Below are positions 1-7,687 of a stretch of DNA of 11,402 nt, one piece after another. The notes below the pieces were generated by a model, which saw only the letters and a program-made list of their open reading frames with translations, did not search any database and had not been told where the DNA came from. How positions within the stretch are numbered: the first letter of the stretch is position 1; the number at the start of each line of letters is the position of its first letter. This DNA is from JBIOYL01 sp044870185. Lineage in GTDB: Bacteria > Actinomycetota > CALGFH01. Where the stretch lies: assembly GCA_044870185.1 (NCBI GenBank), contig JBIOYL010000190.1, positions 1 to 11,402 of the forward strand, read 5' to 3'. The translations under genes and the position numbers were made by a program.

Positions 1-1
1 T

Positions 2-142
2 GGGCGCCTGGCCGCCGGCGGCCGGCGGCTGGCCGGCCGTGCCCGGGCGGCGCTCGACACCCTCGGCCTGATCCTGAGTCCGTCCTGGCCGACCGGCCCG
101 GACGGGACCCGCAACCCCGCCCGTCCCAGCCCCGGCCGCTAG
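2..142 (+). CDS. C-terminal end of an unidentified protein (5' part outside the window)
   Basis: This reading frame enters from the left edge and stops at TAG (140-142), giving the last 46 residues of a protein. About 43 of the 46 codons end in G or C, the bias of the sure genes here. The other two forward frames read less convincingly, and one of them is stopped near 71. The fragment has an Ala/Arg/Leu-rich stretch that could be a helix (LAGRARAALDTLGLIL), followed by a Pro/Gly/Arg-rich tail ending SPGR. No family is recognisable from so short a piece, and no function is proposed. It converges on the GH57 operon, with about 48 bases between the two stop codons. The alternative is non-coding DNA that happens to be open. 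Confidence 0.45.
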   Translation, partial: GRLAAGGRRLAGRARAALDTLGLILSPSWPTGPDGTRNPARPSPGR

Positions 143-164
143 CCCATCCCTGGCCCCGGCCACA

Positions 165-192
165 GATCACGTGCCCGGGCGGCACCGGGATC
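165..192. terminator. Possible bidirectional terminator hairpin between convergent genes
   Basis: GTGCC (171-175) and GGCAC (181-185) form a 5-bp stem around a 5-base loop. They are flanked by GATC copies (165-168 and 189-192) that can pair after a 2/3-base internal loop. The hairpin lies between the stop of the left-edge + strand gene and the stop of the GH57 gene, and it touches the latter. There is no T-run on either strand, so this would be a U-less terminator of the kind often proposed in high-GC bacteria. GC-rich DNA forms such stems by chance. Confidence 0.25.
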
Positions 193-1399
193 AGCCCTGT
201 GCGGTCCCGGCGCGTTCGAGCAGGCCGGCGGCGTCGTCGAGATCGGCGTGGCAGCGGCCGACCCAGGTGTCGCCCCAATAGAAGTTGCAGCTGGTCTCGG
301 CGCGGAGCACACGCCAACGGGCCTGCTCCAGGTCATGGTCCAGCGCCGAGCCTCGGGCGCCGGTGGCGCCGTCGACGGCGTCGCGGCGGGCGGCGTGGAC
401 GGCCTGGCTGACGTCGGCGACGCGGGCCAGCGCGTCGCGTTGGGCTTGGGAGCCGGTCCACTGCGTGAAGCCGCCGCCGTGGTGCCAGCCGGTGTTCCAG
501 GCGCCGGGACGGACCGTGACCTCGCCGTGGACGCCGTACCGGTCGAGATGGTCGTGGATGAAGCAGGGCCGGATGCCGGAGCTCCGGCCCTGCTTGACGC
601 GTTCGAGCAGCTCGGCGTGGAAGACCGTCCAGAAGTTGCCCTTCGGGGAGGTGTTGCGGAACCAGCCGCCGTTGTCGCCGTCGGTGCAGGTGGTGACGAG
701 CGGCGGGAAGCCGCAGAACCTGGTGCGCTCGCGGACCTCGTGGATGAACCAGCCGGCGTCCATGCCGGCCTCTTGGGCGTCGGACAGCTCGCGGTCGCGG
801 ACCACCACGATGATCTCGTCGCCGCCGAACCGGGCGAGGTGCGGCCGGTAGCGCAGCTCCTCCCAGCGCATCGGCGTGACGGCCTCGACGTGGGCGCTGT
901 CGACCAGCACGTACCGGTACCCGAGGCGCCTGAGGGTCGGGATTAGCTCCATGTGGAAGCCCAGCTCCGGCGGCCAGAACCCCTGGAAGCGGTCGCGGTG
1001 GAACAGGTGCCGGCCGATGCCCTGCCAGCGGCCGAGCTGCTCGTCCCAGTCGGCGGGCGGGATCAGCGGGAGCACCGGATGGTAGTAGGCGGTGGCGAGG
1101 ACGTCGATGACCTGGGTGTTCTGCAGGTGCCACAGCAGCGAGCCGCAGTCGACCGTGCCGTAGACGCGCTGCTGGAAGGCGGGGCTGGCGAGCGTCTCGA
1201 GCAGCGTGCCCGACAGCGACAGGTGCACGCGGGCGATGTCGGCGTCACGCCACAGCGACCGGGGGATGCGGTCGAGCGCCCACAGGATCTCCCGCGCCTC
1301 CCAGTCGTTGTCGGCAAGCAGGTGCTCGAGGTTGCCGGCCGGCTGGTGCAGGTTCAGCACCAGCGCAAACGAGATGTCGTCGGGCATGGCGGGCCTCAT
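191..1399 (-). CDS. GH57 family glycoside hydrolase/glucanotransferase-like protein (shorter paralogue)
   Basis: A 402-residue protein with GH57 hallmarks. LNLHQP (15-20) is the first conserved region. FWPPELGF (141-148) carries the expected catalytic nucleophile Glu145. TDGDNGG (239-245) fits the region holding the acid/base. GH57 enzymes act on alpha-1,4-glucans as amylases, 4-alpha-glucanotransferases or branching enzymes; which activity this has cannot be read from the sequence. No signal peptide is seen, so it is probably cytoplasmic. It shares the DG(D/E)NGG and AETSCxxYWG (367-376) motifs with the upstream gene, so the two are distant paralogues. It is the third gene of the glgA operon. 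Its ATG overlaps the preceding TGA by one base (TGATG), indicating translational coupling. A second ATG at 1387 has GAGG at the correct distance and may be the true start; it would give MPDDISFALVLNLHQP, a family-like N-terminus. At 402 residues it is short for GH57. Confidence 0.88.
   Translation of the reverse strand: MRPAMPDDISFALVLNLHQPAGNLEHLLADNDWEAREILWALDRIPRSLWRDADIARVHLSLSGTLLETLASPAFQQRVYGTVDCGSLLWHLQNTQVIDVLATAYYHPVLPLIPPADWDEQLGRWQGIGRHLFHRDRFQGFWPPELGFHMELIPTLRRLGYRYVLVDSAHVEAVTPMRWEELRYRPHLARFGGDEIIVVVRDRELSDAQEAGMDAGWFIHEVRERTRFCGFPPLVTTCTDGDNGGWFRNTSPKGNFWTVFHAELLERVKQGRSSGIRPCFIHDHLDRYGVHGEVTVRPGAWNTGWHHGGGFTQWTGSQAQRDALARVADVSQAVHAARRDAVDGATGARGSALDHDLEQARWRVLRAETSCNFYWGDTWVGRCHADLDDAAGLLERAGTAQG
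1394..1397 (-). promoter_or_regulatory. Ribosome binding site favouring an internal start of the second GH57 gene
   Basis: On the minus strand GAGG is followed by six bases and then ATG at 1387-1385. The outer ATG at 1399 has no good purine-rich site before it and depends on coupling to the upstream stop codon. The choice changes the protein by only four residues. Confidence 0.4.
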
Positions 1400-2874
1400 C
1401 AGAAGTCGCTGGTCACGATGTCGGCGGTCCGGCGGGCCAGCTCGGCGCCGTAGTCGGTCCAGATGCCCTGCCCCCAGTAGCGATAGCAGCTGGTCTCGGC
1501 GGTCAGCAGGTGGAACAGGGCGTTGCGGTAGCGAGGGTCGTCGCTGGGCACGCCGCGGGCGAGGACCCGCTCGTGGAACAGCGAGCTGGCGTGCTCCATC
1601 GGGATCAGCACGTGGTCGTAGCCGCGCACCCAGGAGATGTCGTTGGTCCAGCTGCCCCCGTCCACGTGGAAGCGGCCATCCTCGCGCCGGAGCTGGTCGA
1701 TCACGGCGGCGAGCCGGTCCGGGCCGTCACCGGGCGCCATCCGCTGCCAGATGCGCTGCTGGAGGAGCGGCTGGACCGCCGGCAGGTCGGCCGGCCGGAC
1801 GCCGCCGGCGAACAGCTGCTCCAGGTACTCGGTGACGTTCATGATCGGCGTGCCGGTGCCGGAGCACTCGCGGACCACCTCGAAGTACTTGGGCGGGAAC
1901 TCGTTCATCATCACGCCGCCGTTCTCGCCGTCGGCGATCTGGGTGACCAGCGGCGGCACCGTGCGGCCGGCGAGCTCGACGCGGGGCAGGCCCTTGGCCT
2001 CGTAGTAGGGCTGCATCTGGCCGACCAGCTTGGTGTCGCTGCCTTGGGTCTTGACCACGGCGACGAGCTCGGCGGTCTCCCCCCGGGAGCTGGTGCAGAC
2101 CAGGCGGTGGGGCAGGTGCGGGCGTGCCAGCGGCCGGCCGTCGGGCAGCTCGACGGTGTGCTCCTGGACGAGCACCCACTGGTAGCCGCAGTCGTTGAGC
2201 GTCTTGACGAACGCATGGGCCACGTCGGGGTGGTTGGGCAGCGCCATCTCCGCCGGCGAGAAGCCGCGCACCCGGCCCAGCGCCTCCAGGCCGAACAGCG
2301 CCGCGAAGTGGTGCTGCCAGGCACGCACGTGCAGGCGATAGTCCTGCACCGGCGTGGACGGGGCGACGGCATGCCCCCACGGGCAGCCGAGCCACTCGAC
2401 GGCGCGCCGCAGGCCCGGGTCGCGGGCGAGCGGCCGCAGGGCGTCGATCACGTCGTCCAGGCCCATGCGCCGCAGCCCGTGGAGCAGCGTGCCGGAGTAC
2501 TCCAGCATGATGCGCGGCTGGCGGCCCTCGGCGAGCAGCTGCGGGATGAACTCGCCCATCCGCTTGTAGCACCAGCGGAACACCGCCGCGTTGTGGTTGT
2601 CGCCGAGGTCGGGGTGCTCCAGCATCCACTGCAGGTTGCTGATCGTGGCGGCGGTGCGCAGGTCCGGGCCGCCGGCTGGGATCAGCGGCTGGTGCATGTG
2701 CAGGGCGATGGCGAACGCGCTGTCGATGGCGGCCAGGTCTGTCGGCGTCTGACCGGCGAACACCGGCCGCTGCCGCCCGGCGGCGACCGCGGCCTCGATC
2801 AGCCGCTCCGAGCCGCACAGGTTGGGCAGCCCGTCGACGTGCTCTGCAAGCTCGTGCGCTGCAAGCTCGTGCAT
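1399..2874 (-). CDS. GH57 family protein of the cyanobacterial-type 'DGENGG' subgroup (longer paralogue)
   Basis: A 491-residue protein. The start at 2874 is chosen because GAGGAGG (2878-2884) lies just upstream and because the open frame further upstream overlaps glgA and looks non-coding. After a roughly 50-residue leader comes ALHMHQP (57-63), the first GH57 region. GFSPAEMALP (204-213) holds the likely nucleophile Glu209. IADGENGGVMMNEFPPKY (313-330) is a block I recall from cyanobacterial GH57 proteins linked to GlgA2. Near the C-terminus AETSCYRYWG (459-468) matches the downstream paralogue. Expected role: cytoplasmic alpha-glucan transfer, branching or trimming together with the glycogen synthase encoded 47 bases upstream. 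It ends in TGATG overlap with the next gene. No signal peptide or membrane segment is evident. The family call is firm; the exact reaction is not known. Confidence 0.9.
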   Translation of the reverse strand: MHELAAHELAEHVDGLPNLCGSERLIEAAVAAGRQRPVFAGQTPTDLAAIDSAFAIALHMHQPLIPAGGPDLRTAATISNLQWMLEHPDLGDNHNAAVFRWCYKRMGEFIPQLLAEGRQPRIMLEYSGTLLHGLRRMGLDDVIDALRPLARDPGLRRAVEWLGCPWGHAVAPSTPVQDYRLHVRAWQHHFAALFGLEALGRVRGFSPAEMALPNHPDVAHAFVKTLNDCGYQWVLVQEHTVELPDGRPLARPHLPHRLVCTSSRGETAELVAVVKTQGSDTKLVGQMQPYYEAKGLPRVELAGRTVPPLVTQIADGENGGVMMNEFPPKYFEVVRECSGTGTPIMNVTEYLEQLFAGGVRPADLPAVQPLLQQRIWQRMAPGDGPDRLAAVIDQLRREDGRFHVDGGSWTNDISWVRGYDHVLIPMEHASSLFHERVLARGVPSDDPRYRNALFHLLTAETSCYRYWGQGIWTDYGAELARRTADIVTSDF

Positions 2875-2887
2875 GATCCTCCTCGGC

Positions 2888-2920
2888 GCCGGCACGCGCC
2901 GGCCGACATGCGCATCGGCC
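2888..2920 (-). promoter_or_regulatory. Two overlapping, mutually exclusive hairpins between glgA and the first GH57 gene
   Basis: GGCCGA (2901-2906) and TCGGCC (2915-2920) form a perfect 6-bp stem with an 8-base loop directly after the glgA stop. GCCGGC at 2888-2893 and 2898-2903 forms a second perfect 6-bp stem with a 4-base loop. They share bases 2901-2903, so only one can form at a time. The second stem ends four bases from the GAGGAGG ribosome site of the GH57 gene. Possible roles are partial termination, mRNA end protection or translation control. Chance in GC-rich DNA is the alternative. Confidence 0.3.
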
Positions 2921-2921
2921 G

Positions 2922-4394
2922 TCAGGTGTGCCGGATGTGGTCGTAGACGTTCACATAGTCCTGCCCGGCCGGCGCCCACGAGTGGTCGGCCTGCATGGCG
3001 TTGCGCATCAGCTGCCGGAACTGCGCCGGGTAGGCGTGCCACAGGCCGATCGCGCGGGCCATCGCCGACTCCAGCGCGGCCTCGTCCACCTGGTGGAACA
3101 CGTAGCCGTTGCGGTCCGAGGGCGGCCGGCCCGCGTGGTCGTGGTCGAACACGGTGTCGCACAGCCCCCCGATCGCCCGCACGATCGGCACGGTGGCGTA
3201 CTTCGCGGCGATCAGCTGCGCCAGGCCGCATGGCTCGTACAGGCTCGGCATCACGACCAGGTCCGAGCCGGCGTAGATCAGATGGGCGAGCTCGGGGTCG
3301 TAGGCGAGCTCCAGGTGGCAGTCCGGATGGTCGTTGAGGTCCTGCTTCAGCTGCCAGAAGCGGTCGTCGATCGCCGGGCTGGTGCTCGAGCCGGTCAGCA
3401 CGAACTGCGCCCCCTCCGCCAGCGCGTAGGAGACGGCGTGGTGGATGAGGTCGACGCCCTTCTGCTCGTCGAGCCGGCCGACGTAGGCGACGATCGGCTT
3501 GAAGTCGTCCCGGAGCCACAGCCGCTGCCGCAGCGCGTGCTTGTTGCCGTACTTGTCGTCGAGCGTGTCCAGCGAGTAGTTGTGCGGGATGTGCCGGTCG
3601 ATCTCCGGGTTCCACAGGTCGTAGTCGACCCCGTTCAGGATCCCGCCGAACTTGTCGCCGTGCAGGTACAGCGTGTGGCCCAGCCCCTTGCCCTGGTCGG
3701 TGTGCTGCGCCTCCCAGGCGTGCTGCGGTGACACCGTGGTCACGAAGTTCGCGTACACGATGCCGCCCTTCAACAGGTTCAGCGCGCCCGGGTCGAAGTT
3801 GTCACGCAGCCGGGCGTCGTCGAAGAAATGCTCCGGGCGCTCCAGCCCCGTCGCCCACAGCACCTCCTCGTCGCAGATGCCCTGATGGCGGAAGTTGTGG
3901 ACCGTGAGGCACACGCGCTGGTGTTCCATCCCGGCCTGCTGGTACAGCTCGTACAGCAGCACCGGCACCAGCGCCGTCTGCCAGTCGTGGCAGTGGATCA
4001 CGTCCGGGCGCTTGCCGGCCCGCAGCAGGAACTCCATCGCCGCCTTGGCGAAGAAGGCGTAGCGGGTGACGTCGTCGTCGGCGCCGTACACGGCATTGCG
4101 GCTGAAGAAGTTGTCCTGCGAGTGCGGCTCGATGAAGTAGCACTTGCGGCCGTGCACGAACCCGAACCACACCGTGCAGTCGATGGCGCCGCTGTACCAG
4201 GGCACCGACAGGTCCTCATAGGAGACGCACAGGTCGGAGATCTCCCCGTAGCGCATGCAGTCGTACTTCGGCAGGACGATCTCGACGGCGTGGCCGCGGA
4301 CCTCCAGCTCGCGGCTCAGCCCGAACACGACCTCGCCCAGGCCGCCGGCCTGGACCACCGGAGCGCACTCCGAGGCGACCATCACGACATACAT
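2922..4394 (-). CDS. glgA: Glycogen/starch synthase, GT5 family, GlgA2-like
   Basis: A 490-residue GT-B enzyme expected to transfer glucose from ADP-glucose to the non-reducing end of an alpha-1,4-glucan in the cytoplasm. The N-terminal half has MYVVMVASECAPVVQAGGL (1-19), LPKYDCMRYG (41-50) and HCHDWQ (134-139). The C-terminal half has VGRLDEQKG (305-313) with the Arg and Lys that contact nucleotide phosphates, and YEPCGL (386-391) with the conserved catalytic-site Glu387. Wording such as KYDCMRY, HNFRHQG and IGLWHAYP resembles cyanobacterial GlgA2, and the length fits that class. Odd points: residue 15, normally Lys in KxGGL, is Gln, and residue 21, normally Asp, is Glu. The start at 4394 has AGGTG six bases upstream; the longer open frame upstream does not look like protein. 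It is the first gene of a three-gene operon with two GH57 genes. Its own promoter candidate lies about 300 bases upstream. Confidence 0.93.
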   Translation of the reverse strand: MYVVMVASECAPVVQAGGLGEVVFGLSRELEVRGHAVEIVLPKYDCMRYGEISDLCVSYEDLSVPWYSGAIDCTVWFGFVHGRKCYFIEPHSQDNFFSRNAVYGADDDVTRYAFFAKAAMEFLLRAGKRPDVIHCHDWQTALVPVLLYELYQQAGMEHQRVCLTVHNFRHQGICDEEVLWATGLERPEHFFDDARLRDNFDPGALNLLKGGIVYANFVTTVSPQHAWEAQHTDQGKGLGHTLYLHGDKFGGILNGVDYDLWNPEIDRHIPHNYSLDTLDDKYGNKHALRQRLWLRDDFKPIVAYVGRLDEQKGVDLIHHAVSYALAEGAQFVLTGSSTSPAIDDRFWQLKQDLNDHPDCHLELAYDPELAHLIYAGSDLVVMPSLYEPCGLAQLIAAKYATVPIVRAIGGLCDTVFDHDHAGRPPSDRNGYVFHQVDEAALESAMARAIGLWHAYPAQFRQLMRNAMQADHSWAPAGQDYVNVYDHIRHT

Positions 4395-4577
4395 GACGCG
4401 CACCTGCGCAGGGTGTGCACCCCGGCACCTGGCCGGGCGGGGCGGACGATCGTGGGGAGCATGCGGCGACCGGTCGGCGTCCCGGCGGGCCTGGTCGAGC
4501 GGGCGCCGCATCCCAGTAGCGATGAATGGCGTGACAAAGAAAAACCACCTGTTCTGCGTCCGAGGTTGAACTCTCAG

Positions 4578-4599
4578 ACGGACCCTGCGACGGGTCCGT
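4578..4599. promoter_or_regulatory. Perfect 8-bp inverted repeat in the glgA leader
   Basis: ACGGACCC (4578-4585) and GGGTCCGT (4592-4599) pair perfectly around the 6-base loop TGCGAC. It lies in the predicted glgA 5' leader, about 95 bases after the likely transcription start and 184 bases before the ATG. It could be an operator or an RNA stem. On the minus strand a run of five T lies about 35 bases further on, too far for a classic terminator. Confidence 0.4.
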
Positions 4600-4625
4600 G
4601 TGCCGATGCGCCACCACGCGGCACA

Positions 4626-4673
4626 TCGGTGCCCCTCGGTGGGCGGGCGGCGGAGGGGCGCCGTCGGTGGGCG
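4626..4673. repeat. TCGGTG direct repeats
   Basis: TCGGTG occurs at 4626, 4636 and 4664. The last two copies extend to an identical 10-mer, TCGGTGGGCG (4636-4645 and 4664-4673), 28 bases apart. The copies lie about 20-70 bases downstream of the predicted glgA start point, where they could be binding sites for a regulator. No known regulator motif is recognised. Confidence 0.35.
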
Positions 4674-4700
4674 ACCGCCTCCGGGCATGACAAGTTGGGG

Positions 4701-4729
4701 AGCGTAGGGCCAAATGACCGGATCGTCAA
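4701..4729 (-). promoter_or_regulatory. Candidate sigma-A-type promoter for the glgA-GH57-GH57 operon
   Basis: On the minus strand the -35 box TTGACG (4729-4724) is followed by exactly 17 bases and the -10 box TACGCT (4706-4701). The -35 matches consensus at five of six positions. The -10 keeps the key first T, second A and last T. Transcription would start near 4694, about 300 bases before the glgA ATG. Confidence 0.6.
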
Positions 4730-4788
4730 GGCCCATGTGCGGCCGCACCCCGAGGAGCCCGCCGACGGATCCCGCGTGAGCAGGGACG

Positions 4789-6915
<2,127 letters not shown>

Positions 6916-6922
6916 GGGCTCC

Positions 6923-6935
6923 CGGCCTCCGGCCG
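6923..6935 (+). terminator. Short hairpin after the DUF255 gene
   Basis: CGGCC (6923-6927) and GGCCG (6931-6935) form a 5-bp stem with a 3-base loop, eight bases after the stop codon. There is no T-run. It is at best a weak U-less terminator. Confidence 0.2.
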
Positions 6936-6944
6936 ACCCGACGC

Positions 6945-6973
6945 TGGACGCTGCCCGGCGATGCGCCCATAGT
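6945..6973 (+). promoter_or_regulatory. Candidate promoter for the cheB-cheR pair
   Basis: TGGACG (6945-6950), a 17-base spacer and CATAGT (6968-6973) match the -35 and -10 consensus at four of six positions each. This predicts a start near 6980 and a leader of about 40 bases ending in the strong ribosome site GAGGAGGG (7006-7013), five bases before the cheB ATG. A TTGAGCGG direct repeat (6973-6980 and 6981-6988) follows the -10 box. Confidence 0.4.
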
Positions 6974-7018
6974 TGAGCGGTTGAGCGGCGGCCACCATCG
7001 CCGTCGAGGAGGGTCCGC

Positions 7019-7675
7019 ATGCCCGGGCACGACGTGATCGTCGTCGGCGCCTCCGCGGGAGGGGTCGAGGCGCTGGACCGCCTGGTCGCGGCCCTGCCGG
7101 ACGACCTGCCGGCGTCGCTGTTCGTGGTGCTGCACGTGCCGCCGACCGGGCGCAGCGCGCTGCCCGACATCCTGCGCCGGCACTGCAGGCTGCCGGTGGC
7201 GCACGCGATCGACGGGGAGGCGGTCAAGCCGGGGCAGGTCTACGTCGCACCTCCCGACCAGCACCTGCTGGTCGCCGACGGGCAGGTCCGGCTCGGCCGG
7301 GGGGCGCGCGAGAACGGGCACCGACCGGCCATCGACCCGCTGTTCCGCAGCGCCGCCCGCGAGTACGGCCCGCGGGTGGTGGGGGTCGTGCTGTCGGGGG
7401 TCCTGGACGACGGCACGGCCGGGCTGGCCGCGGTGAAAGCCGGGGGTGGGGTCGCCATCGTCCAGGAGCCGGCCGACGCCATGTACCCGGCGATGCCACA
7501 GCATGCGCTCGAGAACGTCGCCGTCGACCACGTGCTGGCGGCGGGGGAGATCGCCGCGGCGCTGGACCGGCTCGCCCGGGAGCCGGCCCGAGGCCCAGGC
7601 CGCCCCGACCGTGGTTCGTCGGGTGCCCGGCCGGCGCGACCGCTTCGGGGAGGCGGCGACCCCACCCGGGTGTGA
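7019..7675 (+). CDS. cheB: Stand-alone CheB-type protein-glutamate methylesterase domain
   Basis: A 218-residue protein made almost wholly of the CheB methylesterase domain. This domain hydrolyses glutamyl methyl esters, and in classical systems deamidates Gln, on chemoreceptors. The catalytic triad is visible: Ser12 in VVGASAGG (8-15), His39 in VVLHVPP, and Asp131 in LSGVLDDGTAG. AIDGEAVKPGQVYVAPPDQH (63-82) is a typical family stretch. The usual N-terminal receiver domain is absent because the protein begins directly with the esterase, so it is not regulated by CheA phosphorylation in the standard way. The last 30 residues are an Arg/Pro/Gly-rich tail with no recognisable fold. The start has a strong GAGGAGGG site. 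The CheR-PAS gene begins 12 bases after its stop, so the two are co-transcribed and act as an opposing pair. The substrate is unknown: no receptor gene is in the window. Confidence 0.9.
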   Translation: MPGHDVIVVGASAGGVEALDRLVAALPDDLPASLFVVLHVPPTGRSALPDILRRHCRLPVAHAIDGEAVKPGQVYVAPPDQHLLVADGQVRLGRGARENGHRPAIDPLFRSAAREYGPRVVGVVLSGVLDDGTAGLAAVKAGGGVAIVQEPADAMYPAMPQHALENVAVDHVLAAGEIAAALDRLAREPARGPGRPDRGSSGARPARPLRGGGDPTRV

Positions 7676-7687
7676 GCCCGAGGGCGT

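Larger units (their letters stand above)
4395..4788. other. Divergent intergenic region between glgA and the DUF255 gene
   Basis: These 394 bases hold no convincing gene; the open frames crossing it are antisense or extensions of the flanking genes. It is less GC-rich than its surroundings around 4515-4575, including an A-rich patch (gacaaagaaaaacc). It contains the glgA promoter candidate, a perfect 8-bp hairpin, TCGGTG direct repeats and a 7-bp inverted repeat (GCCCCTC 4631-4637, GAGGGGC 4653-4659). Next to the glgA start the palindrome CCTGCGCAGG (4403-4412) overlaps the AGGTG ribosome site. No convincing -35/-10 pair was found for the rightward gene. Confidence 0.6.

Noticed and set aside
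1510..2946. Open frame of 478 codons on the + strand
   Set aside because: Antisense to the longer GH57 gene, whose protein has recognisable motifs; the + frame has none.
2875..3615. Upstream extension of the longer GH57 frame
   Set aside because: It overlaps glgA in another frame and is Arg/Pro/Ala-rich. The start at 2874 has a strong GAGGAGG site and the conserved protein begins after it.
4515..4555. Second glgA promoter in the A/T-rich patch (TTGTCA on the minus strand)
   Set aside because: At 16-18 base spacing there is no acceptable -10 box; TACTGG lies only 13 bases away.
4395..4694. TPP or glycine riboswitch in the glgA leader (CTGAGAG on the minus strand, CTCTCAG on the + strand)
   Set aside because: Only the short tag matches. 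The other conserved parts of those aptamers are not found in the right order.
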